From JAWAAW01 sp964353335 (GTDB lineage Archaea; Nanobdellota; Nanobdellia; Woesearchaeales; ARS49), in NCBI GenBank assembly GCA_964353335.1, contig CAYGVI010000003.1, forward strand, positions 372,001 to 436,000: a stretch of 64,000 bases of DNA, read 5' to 3'. The stretch's first letter is position 1. Every line of letters starts with the position of its first letter. Below, piece after piece: positions 31,743 through 40,365 of this stretch. The position numbers and the translations under genes are program-made. Under the pieces are notes generated by a model. The model had not been told where the DNA came from, searched no databases, and was given only the letters and a program-made list of their open reading frames with translations.

Positions 31743-33017
31743 TTACTTCTTCTTAACAGGCTTTCCAATAACCTTGAAGCCGGTGTATTTTTGCAGAACT
31801 TTTGGAACTGTGACAGTGCCGTCTTCATTCTGGAAGTTCTCGAGGATTGCGACCATTGCGCGTGAAGTTGCGACCATTGTGTTGTTCAGGATGTGCGGAT
31901 ACCTCTTGCCTGTGCCTGTGAGGTACTTTATGTTCAATCTTCGTGCCTGGTAGTCAGTGCAGCTTCCTGCTGATGTGACTTCCTTGTACTCTTTCTGCCT
32001 TGGGAACCAGGCTTCAATGTCATACTGCTTTGCGAACTTTGGCCCAAGGTCTCCGGCGCACAGCTCAATCACCCTGAATGGAATCTCAAGGCTCTTGAAA
32101 AATTCCTCTGTGACTGCCTCCATTTCCTCGTGAAGCTTTGAGGAGTCTTCTGGCTTGCAGAAAACAACCTGCTCAACCTTGTTGAACTGGTGCATCCTGA
32201 ATAATCCCTTTGTATCAACTCCGTGGGCGCCAATCTCTTTCCTGAAGCAGGGAGTGGCAGCGCAAATCTTCAAGGGCAAAGCTTTTTCCTGCAAAGTCTT
32301 GTTTCTTTGTGATGTGACAAGGGCGTGTTCTGCTGTTCCAATCAGGTATAAGTCCTCATTCTCAACTTTGTAAATGACTTCGCTGAATGCAGAAAGGTCA
32401 ACTGCGCCGCCCAGGCTCTCTTTGTTAATCATCATCGGCGGAACAACAGGGGTAAATCCCTTTTCAACAAGGAATTCAATTCCATACCTTTGCAATGCCA
32501 TGTCAAGCATTGCGAGCTGGCCGAAAATGTAATTAAAGCCGCGCTGGGCAACAACCGCGCCCTGCTCAAAGTCAGCAATTCCAAGGTCTTCCGCGAGCTG
32601 GGTGTGAGTCTTAAGCTCAAATGAGAACTTCTTTGGCTTGCCCCATTTCTTTACCTCAACATTTTCAGAGGCGTCTTTGCCTGCAGGAACGCTTGGGTCA
32701 AGCAGGTTTGGGACAACATAAAGTGCTTCTGCGAGCTGAGTCTCGAGCTTTTTCATATTTTCCTCGAGCGCCTTCAGCCTGCCAGGAATTGCAGTAGCAT
32801 CCTTGATGGCCTTGCTTGCGTCTTTTTTTGCCTTTTTCAGCTCGTTAATCTCAAGGGAAATCTTGTTCCTCTTTGCCCTGAGCTCATCGCTTTCTGCCTT
32901 GTGCTTTCTCCACTGCTCATCAAGGTCAAGGACTTTGTCTATTATCGCCGGGTCCTTGTGCCTTTTCTTTATGTCATCCTTGAACCTTTTCGGGTTCTCG
33001 CGGATAAGCTCAATCAT
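31743..33017 (-). CDS. serS: Seryl-tRNA synthetase
   Basis: 424 aa, standard class II SerRS. The N-terminal coiled-coil (about 25-110) with many Lys and Glu binds the long arm of tRNA-Ser. Motif 2 CFRKEIGAHGVDTKGLFRMHQF and motif 3 at the end (NNTMVATSRAMVAILE) are in place. It is of the common bacterial/eukaryotic type, not the methanogen form. ATG at 33017 is about 28 nt from CTATTTATAG (about 33040-33049). Pairs with tRNA-Ser at 38216. Confidence 0.97.
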   Translation of the reverse strand: MIELIRENPKRFKDDIKKRHKDPAIIDKVLDLDEQWRKHKAESDELRAKRNKISLEINELKKAKKDASKAIKDATAIPGRLKALEENMKKLETQLAEALYVVPNLLDPSVPAGKDASENVEVKKWGKPKKFSFELKTHTQLAEDLGIADFEQGAVVAQRGFNYIFGQLAMLDMALQRYGIEFLVEKGFTPVVPPMMINKESLGGAVDLSAFSEVIYKVENEDLYLIGTAEHALVTSQRNKTLQEKALPLKICAATPCFRKEIGAHGVDTKGLFRMHQFNKVEQVVFCKPEDSSKLHEEMEAVTEEFFKSLEIPFRVIELCAGDLGPKFAKQYDIEAWFPRQKEYKEVTSAGSCTDYQARRLNIKYLTGTGKRYPHILNNTMVATSRAMVAILENFQNEDGTVTVPKVLQKYTGFKVIGKPVKKK

Positions 33018-33103
33018 ACTCCAAACTGCAGAATCAGTCTATAAATAGTTTTCTGTCGTAAATGCCTGTTAGATTTAAATACGCTTGCGAAGTTATTTCC
33101 CTG

Positions 33104-33715
33104 ATGGAAGAGGAATTTTGGCTTACGATAATGTTCTGGTTTACAGTAAGCTATCTCATTATTTTTGCGGTTATCTCATACATGAAGCATAATTACGAAT
33201 TTCTCTATTATATTTCAGTGATGGTTATTTGCATATTCATTGCTGTTGTTTATTACAAAGAGCTTCACCTGCCAATGACCCTTATGGCGGGGTTGACAAT
33301 CCTTGGTGTAATGCACGTTATGGGTGGCAATGTTTACATCGGCCAAACAAGGCTTTATGACTTCTGGCTTATTCCGCACTGGTTCAGGTATGACCAGCTC
33401 GTGCACACAATTGGCACAATGCTCGCGACACTTGTCGCTTACAACCTCCTTTGGCCCCACTTGCAGACGCACGCCAAGTACAGGTCTTTCAACATAGCAA
33501 TAATACTTGTTCTTATCGCGATGGGCATCGGCGCTGTCAATGAGGTTGTTGAGTTTGGCGCAGTTGTTTTCTTTAACGCCGCAAAGGGTGTCGGCGATTA
33601 CATGAATAACGCGTTTGACATGTTTTTCAACATGGTTGGCTCAATAATCGCTTGCACAGTGATTATCCGCCACCACAAGAAGCACCACATCTGTCAGCAA
33701 CAAATCAAGCGATAA
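33104..33715 (+). CDS. DUF2238/YjdF-like membrane protein, paralogue 2
   Basis: 203 aa from the ATG at 33104, 27 nt after GATTTAAATACG, so leaderless. About six helices. MHVMGGNVYI, the RYDQLVHTIGTMLATLV segment, and NEVVEFGAVVFF match LHMCGVFGWY, QWDHVTHFF and IENIEFAGF in the first copy at 13499. Ends in a His/Lys tail. Tail overlaps the PINA-like gene by 11 nt. Role unknown. Confidence 0.8.
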   Translation: MEEEFWLTIMFWFTVSYLIIFAVISYMKHNYEFLYYISVMVICIFIAVVYYKELHLPMTLMAGLTILGVMHVMGGNVYIGQTRLYDFWLIPHWFRYDQLVHTIGTMLATLVAYNLLWPHLQTHAKYRSFNIAIILVLIAMGIGAVNEVVEFGAVVFFNAAKGVGDYMNNAFDMFFNMVGSIIACTVIIRHHKKHHICQQQIKR

Positions 33716-35126
33716 ATTTCAGCTTTGCCCCGCCGTGGTATGCGTCAAGGACTGCCTTGCCAAGTCCAGAGGTCTTCTTGACATAGACATTGCCCTGATT
33801 GTCCACGTTGAACGTGCCTGCTTGTTCGTTCCCGATGTAAAGCGTTATGTCCTTGCCGGTGTATGAGACCGGCACTGAGAATATCAGCGTCTTGCCCTTG
33901 GTAATCATCTGGTACGGGATGCTTCCGCCGGTTTCAGGCGCGCTTCCCCTTCCAACTGCCTTTCCGCTGTGCTCCCTTATCTCGATTGATATGCCAAGCT
34001 CTTCCTCAAGGCGCTGGATGTTCTTTCCGCCTGCGCCGATTATTGCAGGAATGTTCTTTTCAGGCACTGAGACAATTGCCTTGTTGTCTGTAACCACATC
34101 AACATCAACGTGGTCAACGTATTTCTGGAACACGCGCTTAATCTGCTCAGCCGCAAGCCTCTTTGCGCCTGTTGCCTTCTGCTCTGTGACAGGCACGACA
34201 ACTGTTTCCTCGCCATAGCTGTAAATCTCTGCAACAGCCTTGTTTGTCTCAAAGTCAGAAATGACAACTATCGGCCTTGCAAGGTCAGCTTCTGTCATTC
34301 CGGAAGGCACCTTGACTTCCATTTTAATCGCGAGAACCTGCGCGATTTTCCCGTTTTTGATGAAAACAACAGTGTCAATAACGTGCGGGATGACTCCCAA
34401 ATCAAGCTTTCCGATAAAGCGCTGGATTGCGTCCATTGTGGTTGTGCCGTGGACAACGCCGACCATTCCCACTCCTGCCAAACGCAAGTCAGCAAATAAT
34501 TCAAAGTCCTTTGGGTTTCTCATCTCGTCAAACAGCGAATAGTCAGGTCGTGAAAGCAAAAGGATGTCGTGGACTTCCTCAGGAGAGCCGCGGCTCAAAG
34601 CCAATTGCGTGACAGAATCAGGCACGACGAGGTCGCGCGGAGCCTCAACTGTCTTGACAATCTTGTTCTGCTCAACAAAATAAGTTGCAAGGGCTTGCGA
34701 GAAAGTGCTTTTTCCCATTCCTGGCGCTCCTGCAATCAAAACACCCTCTGCCTGTCCTGTAATCCTTGTCTTTAATTTCTCGCTCATTTCATAATCAGAA
34801 AGTGCCAGGGTCTTTACCGGGCGCACAGCTGTTATTTCCCAGCCGTCAGAGAGCGGCGGGCGGAGAATGACAATCCTGAACCTTCCAACCTGCGCGATTG
34901 TGCTTCCTGCGCGGTCAATGTCAATGAAACTGTCAGTCCTGCTGTTTGCAGCCTCGATAATCTCCTCTGCCATTGACTCGATGGCTTCTACGCTGATTGG
35001 CTTGTCAGATACTTTGTCAAATGTCCAGTTTCCAGGCATTCCCTTTTTTGCCATGGCTGTAACTCCCTCGCGGAGGTGCAAGCTCATTGTGTTTGCGTCA
35101 AAGAACTTTTCAAGCTGCAATGCCAT
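33705..35126 (-). CDS. PINA-like ATPase with KH domain, no PIN domain
   Basis: 473 aa. Secretion-type ATPase core with Walker A GAPGMGKST (133-141), the GVVHGTTTMDAIQRFIGKL helix and a KH domain with GxxG at GAGG (364-367). Archaeal PINA proteins, linked to Holliday-junction handling, are about 600 aa with a PIN nuclease at the N-terminus. Here the protein starts at what would be the linker, and no PIN frame exists in the 36 nt before it. Possibly a helicase that partners a separate nuclease. Confidence 0.85.
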   Translation of the reverse strand: MALQLEKFFDANTMSLHLREGVTAMAKKGMPGNWTFDKVSDKPISVEAIESMAEEIIEAANSRTDSFIDIDRAGSTIAQVGRFRIVILRPPLSDGWEITAVRPVKTLALSDYEMSEKLKTRITGQAEGVLIAGAPGMGKSTFSQALATYFVEQNKIVKTVEAPRDLVVPDSVTQLALSRGSPEEVHDILLLSRPDYSLFDEMRNPKDFELFADLRLAGVGMVGVVHGTTTMDAIQRFIGKLDLGVIPHVIDTVVFIKNGKIAQVLAIKMEVKVPSGMTEADLARPIVVISDFETNKAVAEIYSYGEETVVVPVTEQKATGAKRLAAEQIKRVFQKYVDHVDVDVVTDNKAIVSVPEKNIPAIIGAGGKNIQRLEEELGISIEIREHSGKAVGRGSAPETGGSIPYQMITKGKTLIFSVPVSYTGKDITLYIGNEQAGTFNVDNQGNVYVKKTSGLGKAVLDAYHGGAKLKFIA

Positions 35127-35162
35127 GTTTTGTCCGTGTAGAATGCCGGTTTATAAATCTAC

Positions 35163-37139
35163 TCACGCAAACCAGCTGCGGAACCAGAGCAAAATCCTTG
35201 GGAAAAACGGAACATCTGTGAGTGTGATTGGCGCTGTGGCTGTTGTCTTGTATGTTTTTCCGCGGTCATCTTTGTAAGTTGCTTCAAGTCCAATGTCATT
35301 TGTGCCTGTCAAAAACTCGTCAGAGTTCATCTCTATCTCAAACGGCCGCGCGTCTGACAGCTCTGGAATCTCAAATACCCGCTTTCCTGCAGGAGTCTTT
35401 ACAACAAGATTCAGGTTTTTTGGCGTGTTGTAAGATGACGGCTTGAGCAAAAAGAGCAGGGTGAACTTTTTCCCATAAGCTATTTCCGCAGGATAAGAAA
35501 GCTCAGTGATGTTTACAGCAGGATTGTCAAGCATTGCAATCGGCAGCGGCGAGCTCTTGCTGAGCTCAGGGCTCTTGGCGCGCACAAAAATCGTGTTTGC
35601 GCCAGGCACGGTGAATCCCTGGACAAAAGAAAGCTGCCTTGTCTGCCCGATTCCTATGTCAATCGTGCTGCACTGCTTTTCATCAATGCACACAGTGACT
35701 GTTTTCAACGGCGTTGTGCCGATGTTTCTCAGGTTGCAGTTGACATTTGCCTTGTCTTCAGGGTAAATTATCTCCTTGTCTGAAACACAGGAGATTTCAA
35801 TGTTTTGCGAGACAACTTTCTCATCATCTTCAGACAAAGTGTTCATGACACGCGTCACATCAACCCTTGTATGGTGGACTCCCTGCGCTTTTCCTGTAAA
35901 AGTCGCGATAACCGAGTCGTTCATAACAGTGTAAATGCCGACAGGGACTGTGTAAACAAACTTTTCGTAAAGTCCAGGGTCAACCTGAACGCGCCAGAAC
36001 AATGTCTTTTTCTCGCGGGGCTTTAGGATTACCTGCCTGTCCAGCGGCTCGATTGACTCAATTTCATTGACGCGCGCAAGCCTGATTTCAGTTGTAAGAT
36101 AGTATGGCTGTAGGTTTTCAACAGTCGCCTGCACGACATTGTACGACCCAAACCCGACTTCGTCATAAATAGGCTTCACTTCGAGCGCGATAACCGGCGA
36201 TATTCGCTTTGCGAGTGATGTGATGCTTGCGTCAACTTTCTGCTTTGTGTATTCCAGGTTTGCATTGCCCTGCCATTCAAACCTGACTCCTGGCTGCTCA
36301 GCGTCAAGCCCTGTCATCATTTTTATGTGCCCAGGGTCAACCCATCCGAACTCGCCGAATGTCGGGTCAAAAGGAACCCATCCGACTTGTGGGAAATAAA
36401 CCTCTGCCCAGCCGTGAGTCCCCCATTTCCTCGCAAACAATGGCGATGAGGTGTAAGAAACACCTGTCACAAACCTTGCAGGGACGCCGACTGCCCTGCA
36501 CATCGCAACGAATAAGGATGTCAGCTCATCGCAGACGCCCTGCCTGTTCTGCAAAACCCAGGATGCCTTCTGCGAGACATCTGCTGTCAAAGTGCTGATA
36601 TTATAAGCGACATTGTTCTTTGTCCAGATTGCAAGTTCGCTGACCACTTCGAAAAGGTCATCATGCCCCTGCACGAGCTTGTTCGCGACATTAATTATAT
36701 TTGGGTTGCCGCTGTCAATGTGCTCGCTTGGTTTCAGGTATTCCCGCGCCTCTTCAGGGACGCTTGTTAATGGGAAATTTATCTTCTTCATCACCCTTGG
36801 GAAAAAGTTCCTTACCTGCACTGTTGCCTGCGCGCTGTAGCCGAACTCAGTGCTTTCAGGAGGCTCCCACCTGAAGCGCAGGTAATCATTGAACTTGTCT
36901 GCTTGGGGCCTGCTTGATATTGTGATTATTTGCTGCGCATCATCCTCTTTCGGGAAAAAGAAAAGGTCTGCCTGCAGGTACTCAACGCTGAGGTCGCCAT
37001 TCTTTGGAGTGAGTGTAAGGTCAGATGAAACTGTCAGGTCAATTGTGACTGCCTCGCTCGCAAAAATGTCCTCTGCCTCCTGCGAAGCGAAGACTGCAGG
37101 TAATGCAATCAAAACCAGCAGGAATATCCATGCGCGCAT
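35163..37139 (-). CDS. Secreted transglutaminase-like protein
   Basis: 658 aa with a signal peptide (residues 1-18, WIFLLVLIALPAVFA). The transglutaminase-like domain has Cys203 (GVCDELTSLF), His242 (THGWAEVYF) and Asp258 (FDPTFGEF), the complete catalytic triad. Beta-sandwich modules follow and the last residues (RILLWFRSWFA) are aromatic. It may cleave or crosslink surface proteins or peptides. Divergent from two other envelope proteins at 37203. Confidence 0.9.
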   Translation of the reverse strand: MRAWIFLLVLIALPAVFASQEAEDIFASEAVTIDLTVSSDLTLTPKNGDLSVEYLQADLFFFPKEDDAQQIITISSRPQADKFNDYLRFRWEPPESTEFGYSAQATVQVRNFFPRVMKKINFPLTSVPEEAREYLKPSEHIDSGNPNIINVANKLVQGHDDLFEVVSELAIWTKNNVAYNISTLTADVSQKASWVLQNRQGVCDELTSLFVAMCRAVGVPARFVTGVSYTSSPLFARKWGTHGWAEVYFPQVGWVPFDPTFGEFGWVDPGHIKMMTGLDAEQPGVRFEWQGNANLEYTKQKVDASITSLAKRISPVIALEVKPIYDEVGFGSYNVVQATVENLQPYYLTTEIRLARVNEIESIEPLDRQVILKPREKKTLFWRVQVDPGLYEKFVYTVPVGIYTVMNDSVIATFTGKAQGVHHTRVDVTRVMNTLSEDDEKVVSQNIEISCVSDKEIIYPEDKANVNCNLRNIGTTPLKTVTVCIDEKQCSTIDIGIGQTRQLSFVQGFTVPGANTIFVRAKSPELSKSSPLPIAMLDNPAVNITELSYPAEIAYGKKFTLLFLLKPSSYNTPKNLNLVVKTPAGKRVFEIPELSDARPFEIEMNSDEFLTGTNDIGLEATYKDDRGKTYKTTATAPITLTDVPFFPRILLWFRSWFA

Positions 37140-37202
37140 GCTATTTGTCCTTGCACAATCCCTATAAATATCTTTATATATGCGGGCTTCTCCCTTGCAG
37201 CT

Positions 37203-37742
37203 ATGAAAGCGATTGCAATATTGTTCATTGCCCTGCTTGTGATTTCTCCTGCAGTTTTTGCCAGAGCAAGCAGTTTTTACCAGACACAGTCAAGCATCAC
37301 ACTCAGGCCGACACAGACCATTGCAAGCATTCAAAGGCAGAATGTGTCGCAAACATACGCACAAAGCGTGCAGAACAGGACGCAGTTCAGGGGATTAACA
37401 GGAATTTACGGAGTGAGCGTCCAGAAATCGCCTTCTCTTGAGCAGCCAGGCCAGATTGGGCTGTTTGGAAAGTCCTGGCTGAGGAAACAAGAATCCCCAG
37501 TCAGGTATCCTGCAGGTTATGTCCCTGTCGGAGGAATCGCAAATGCCACCCCAGGAATAAGCAGGGTCCCTTGCGCTGACTTTAACTGCAAGGCTTCAGA
37601 GTATATTGTGGGAGACACAAGCACAAAGCTGTTTTACAGGTGCTGGTGCGACCTTGCGAAGGGCATAAAGCCTGAAAACATTAAATGCCTGACTGGTCCG
37701 GGTGTTGCAACAAGAATTGGTTACAGCGAGGGAAAATGCTAG
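37203..37742 (+). CDS. Secreted Cys-containing protein, function unknown
   Basis: 179 aa with a signal peptide (MKAIAILFIALLVISPAVFA). Mature part rich in Ser, Thr, Gln at the start and with six Cys at the C-terminal side (VPCADFNCKASEY, YRCWCDLAKG, IKCLTG, EGKC), suggesting disulphides. Its stop overlaps the start of the next gene. With the divergent transglutaminase it may form part of a cell-envelope set. No family found. Confidence 0.75.
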   Translation: MKAIAILFIALLVISPAVFARASSFYQTQSSITLRPTQTIASIQRQNVSQTYAQSVQNRTQFRGLTGIYGVSVQKSPSLEQPGQIGLFGKSWLRKQESPVRYPAGYVPVGGIANATPGISRVPCADFNCKASEYIVGDTSTKLFYRCWCDLAKGIKPENIKCLTGPGVATRIGYSEGKC

Positions 37743-38203
37743 AAAAACTGTTTTCAGAAGGCGCACTCCACGCTGGCGCGCACGTGGGATATTTCTCAGG
37801 AGTTTCAATTCTTCTTCCTGTCCTTGGCGAAGCATGGGACAAGAGCGTTGGCCCCTGGATTGCATCGCCAAACGGCTTCATCATTGCAATAGGGCTCATA
37901 CTGCTCAGCATTATCCTGCTCGCTTTTGTCGCAGGAAGCATCAGCGGGTTAACCAAGAGCATGGGCTGGATGATGCTCATCCCGGGAATAATCGCGCTTA
38001 TGTTCGCAGCTTTCGGCCAGACAACTGTCTATGACTGGGCAGGCCAGCACATCACCGGCTTTGCCACTGCAGAGCCTGTTGTTGACTGGGTTGTAGAGCA
38101 CTCTGTCCCAAAAGTCGCATACCTCGGCGGAATGTATATTCTCTTCGGAGTCTGCCTTATCTGGGTCGGCAGGAAGATACAGGCAGTTTCACAGTTTGTT
38201 TAG
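37736..38203 (+). CDS. Integral membrane protein
   Basis: 155 aa from the ATG at 37736, overlapping the stop of the secreted Cys protein; GAGGG precedes it. Three or four hydrophobic helices (IIAIGLILLSIILLAFVAGS; WMMLIPGIIALMFAAF; YLGGMYILFGVCLIWVG). No catalytic motif. Translational coupling suggests it acts with the secreted protein, perhaps as its anchor. Family unknown. Confidence 0.75.
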   Translation: MLEKLFSEGALHAGAHVGYFSGVSILLPVLGEAWDKSVGPWIASPNGFIIAIGLILLSIILLAFVAGSISGLTKSMGWMMLIPGIIALMFAAFGQTTVYDWAGQHITGFATAEPVVDWVVEHSVPKVAYLGGMYILFGVCLIWVGRKIQAVSQFV

Positions 38204-38215
38204 TTCTAAATAGAA

Positions 38216-38299
38216 CGCCGCCGCCCGGATTTGAACCGGGAAGCCTCGGAGAGGCATGGATTAGCAATCCATTGCAATACCAGGTTATGCGACGACGGC
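38216..38299 (-). tRNA. tRNA-Ser (anticodon GCT)
   Basis: Type II tRNA. Acceptor GCCGTCG/CGGCGGC, anticodon arm ATGGA-TTGCTAA-TCCAT, a long variable arm GCCTCTCCGAGGC, T-loop TTCAAAT, discriminator G as required by SerRS. No intron. Confidence 0.96.
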
Positions 38300-38334
38300 A
38301 TAATATAGATTTTTTGACCTGAGGAGCTTATTTA

Positions 38335-38390
38335 AATGTTTCGAAGAGCATCGGCTCTTCGAGACCCCGCCGAAAGACAGTTTCGGCGTG
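38335..38390. repeat. Double-hairpin element F, related to E1/E2
   Basis: AAATGT then a perfect 9-bp stem TCGAAGAGC/GCTCTTCGA (38341-49/38354-62), followed by GACC and a perfect 8-bp stem CGCCGAAA/TTTCGGCG (38368-75/38381-88). Like E1 and E2 it starts with AAATGT and the first stem ends in CGAG; the second stem is different in sequence. It lies between tRNA-Ser and the promoter of tRNA-iMet. Confidence 0.55.
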
Positions 38391-38469
38391 GTTTTGTATA
38401 AACGACGCGTATTGCGATAGCGCAAACCTTTATAAACGAGTTGATTTGATTATTCTCTATCACCCTTAT

Positions 38470-38544
38470 AGCGGGGTGGAGGAGTCTGGAGTCCTCAGCG
38501 GGCTCATAACCCGCGGATCGGTGGTTCAAATCCACCCCCCGCTA
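38470..38544 (+). tRNA. Initiator tRNA-Met (CAT)
   Basis: A1-T72 acceptor AGCGGGG/CCCCGCT, three G-C pairs in anticodon stem GCGGG-CTCATAA-CCCGC, and T-arm GGTGG-TTCAAAT-CCACC. These are initiator features. TATA CTTTATAAACG at 38430-38440. Discriminator A. Confidence 0.96.
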
Positions 38545-38554
38545 TCTTTTTTTC
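38545..38554 (+). terminator. T-tract after tRNA-iMet
   Basis: TC followed by seven T residues directly after the discriminator base, a typical archaeal stop for tRNA transcription. Confidence 0.6.
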
Positions 38555-38597
38555 ATCAATTTTTCTTGAGTGAATCTATTTAAAGACCTTCAAGGTT

Positions 38598-39251
38598 TTG
38601 TATGTTGTGAACGTAGAATACCTTATTTTTGACCACAGTGGAACTTTAAGCAATGATTTGCCTGTTGTTTTTCCCAGTGCAAACAATACTCTTCGCGTTT
38701 TTGGCAGACCACCAATAACAATGGCACAATACCGCGGTGATTTTGGCAAGGACATTGTTGCTGTTTATCAAAAGTGGGGTGTTAATGCAAGCCTTGATGA
38801 GCTTGACAGGATTCACGAGCGCTTCCTCAAGTCCCAGCCCCGCCCAGAGCCAATTCCTTTTGCTGTTGAGACTGTGAAAATCGCAAGCAGACTTGTAAAG
38901 AAGGTTGTGAGTTTCAGCGCACATCCTGCAGAAGAGCTTAAGCAGGATTTGCGCAACTGGGGGGTTTATGGATATTTTGACGCGATCTATGGCAATATGC
39001 GCAAGCATTTAGACAATGACTTTGAGAAAATGCTGAAAGACATCGGCGCAAAAAGGGAAACCACGCTTTATGTTGGCGACACTACTGTTGACATTGAACT
39101 TGCAAAGCGCAATCTTGTCAAATGCGCTGCTGTCGTTGATACGAGATACTGCTATCAGGACCCTAAAAAAGTCAGGTCTCACTTCCCACAGGCAGACTTT
39201 TACCTGAATGACATCTCAGCGCTGATTCCTCTGCTGAAAAACCACAGATAA
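38598..39251 (+). CDS. HAD-superfamily hydrolase with altered motif I
   Basis: 217 aa. Motif I is FDHSGTL: the nucleophile Asp is present but the second Asp (general acid) is Ser. Motif III/IV are recognisable (YVGDTTVDIELAKR). A small cap region sits between. HADs of this size are phosphoglycolate-type phosphatases; with Ser at the acid position it might be a phosphonatase-like enzyme or weakly active. The start could also be at the GTG at 38607 (VEYL). TATA CTATTTAAAG precedes it at 38577-38586. Confidence 0.85.
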   Translation: MYVVNVEYLIFDHSGTLSNDLPVVFPSANNTLRVFGRPPITMAQYRGDFGKDIVAVYQKWGVNASLDELDRIHERFLKSQPRPEPIPFAVETVKIASRLVKKVVSFSAHPAEELKQDLRNWGVYGYFDAIYGNMRKHLDNDFEKMLKDIGAKRETTLYVGDTTVDIELAKRNLVKCAAVVDTRYCYQDPKKVRSHFPQADFYLNDISALIPLLKNHR

Positions 39252-39261
39252 GAGAATTATC

Positions 39262-39618
39262 TTACATCTCAGGCCGTGAGGCGTGGTGGAACTTGTGCTC
39301 AATCTGGGTCTTTATGTCATCAAATGCCTTGTGCAAAGCCCGCGCCAAATCAAAGTCATGCGATTTGCAGCTTTCGATTATTGCCATTGTGGGTACCTTG
39401 ATGCGTATGTGAAGGGCAAACTTCTTTTTTCCGCCCTCTGCTTCATAGCTCTTGATGTGGACAACCATCTGCTCAATGTTCCTGATTAGGCGCGTGAATT
39501 TTTCATAGCTTTCTGTGCTGAGCCTGCTTACAAGCTCCTGTTCCTCAGGCGCGAGCTCATTGACTCCGACAAATTGTATCATTTCGTGCGTTCCGAACTT
39601 GGGTATTTGTTTTTCCAT
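39262..39618 (-). CDS. Ribosome-associated HPF/RaiA-like small protein (tentative)
   Basis: 118 aa. The core LSTESYEKFTRLI...MVVHIKSYEAEGGKKKFALHIRI...HDFDLARALHKAFDDIKTQIEHKF follows the beta-alpha-beta-beta-beta-alpha plan of hibernation factors, where a basic DLARALHKAFD-type helix faces rRNA. This is a similarity of pattern, not a strict match. ATG at 39618 is about 25 nt from TATTTATAG, with a BRE like those of the 18-mer promoters (CAGAAAACTATAAATAC). Confidence 0.55.
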   Translation of the reverse strand: MEKQIPKFGTHEMIQFVGVNELAPEEQELVSRLSTESYEKFTRLIRNIEQMVVHIKSYEAEGGKKKFALHIRIKVPTMAIIESCKSHDFDLARALHKAFDDIKTQIEHKFHHASRPEM

Positions 39619-39708
39619 AACAATAAGGCGGATAAACTGAGTATTTATAGTTTTCTGAGCCGCACAATAAGGAAATTATTAAAAAGCAGGCAGTTAAGCC
39701 CTAGAGAG

Positions 39709-40365
39709 ATGAAAATTGTCGGAATAGATGAAGCAGGGCGCGGTCCAATAATAGGGCCAATGGTAATGTGCGGTGTCCTGATAGAGGAAGGCCAGGAAAA
39801 AGAGCTTGAAGCCCTTGGCGTAAAGGACAGCAAGCTTCTCTCACCGTCTGCAAGGGAGCGCATTGCCAAAGTTCTTGAGAAAAAATACAAATATCATCTG
39901 ATAATAATCTCGCCGATTGAGATTGACAGTGTTGTCGGCAATGGCAAGACAAAGAACATGAACTGGCTTGAGGCTGAAAAAGCAGGCGAAATAATCAATG
40001 AATTAAAGCCGGACAAGGTCATAATTGACTGCCCAAGCCCGAATCTGAAGGCGTACACTGAGTATATCAGGGAGCGCGTTGACGGCAAAAGAGAAATTGT
40101 GTGCGAGCACAAGGCAGATTTCAAATACCTTGTGGTAGGAGCAGCCAGCATACTTGCAAAGGTTGCGAGAGACGCTGAAATAGAAAAGCTCAAGGAGCAT
40201 GTTGGAATTGACTTTGGCTCCGGCTACATCGCAGACCCGAAGACCAAGCTGTTCACGGAAAAGTGCTGGAACAAGCACCCTGAAATCTTCCGCCACAGCT
40301 GGGCTCCTTACAAAAAACTGGTCCAGGAAATAGCAGGCAAACAGCAGAAATTAGGCGAGTTCTAG
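39709..40365 (+). CDS. rnhB: Ribonuclease HII
   Basis: 218 aa from the ATG at 39709; the longer frame is upstream of the start MKIVGIDEAGRGPIIGPMVM. Catalytic acids: D7 and E8 in GIDEAGRG, Asp in the IIDCPSPN segment, and Asp in ADFKYLVVGAASILAKVARD. It removes ribonucleotides from DNA. Archaeal cells generally carry only this RNase H. It overlaps the next gene (4 nt, tail to tail). Confidence 0.97.
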   Translation: MKIVGIDEAGRGPIIGPMVMCGVLIEEGQEKELEALGVKDSKLLSPSARERIAKVLEKKYKYHLIIISPIEIDSVVGNGKTKNMNWLEAEKAGEIINELKPDKVIIDCPSPNLKAYTEYIRERVDGKREIVCEHKADFKYLVVGAASILAKVARDAEIEKLKEHVGIDFGSGYIADPKTKLFTEKCWNKHPEIFRHSWAPYKKLVQEIAGKQQKLGEF

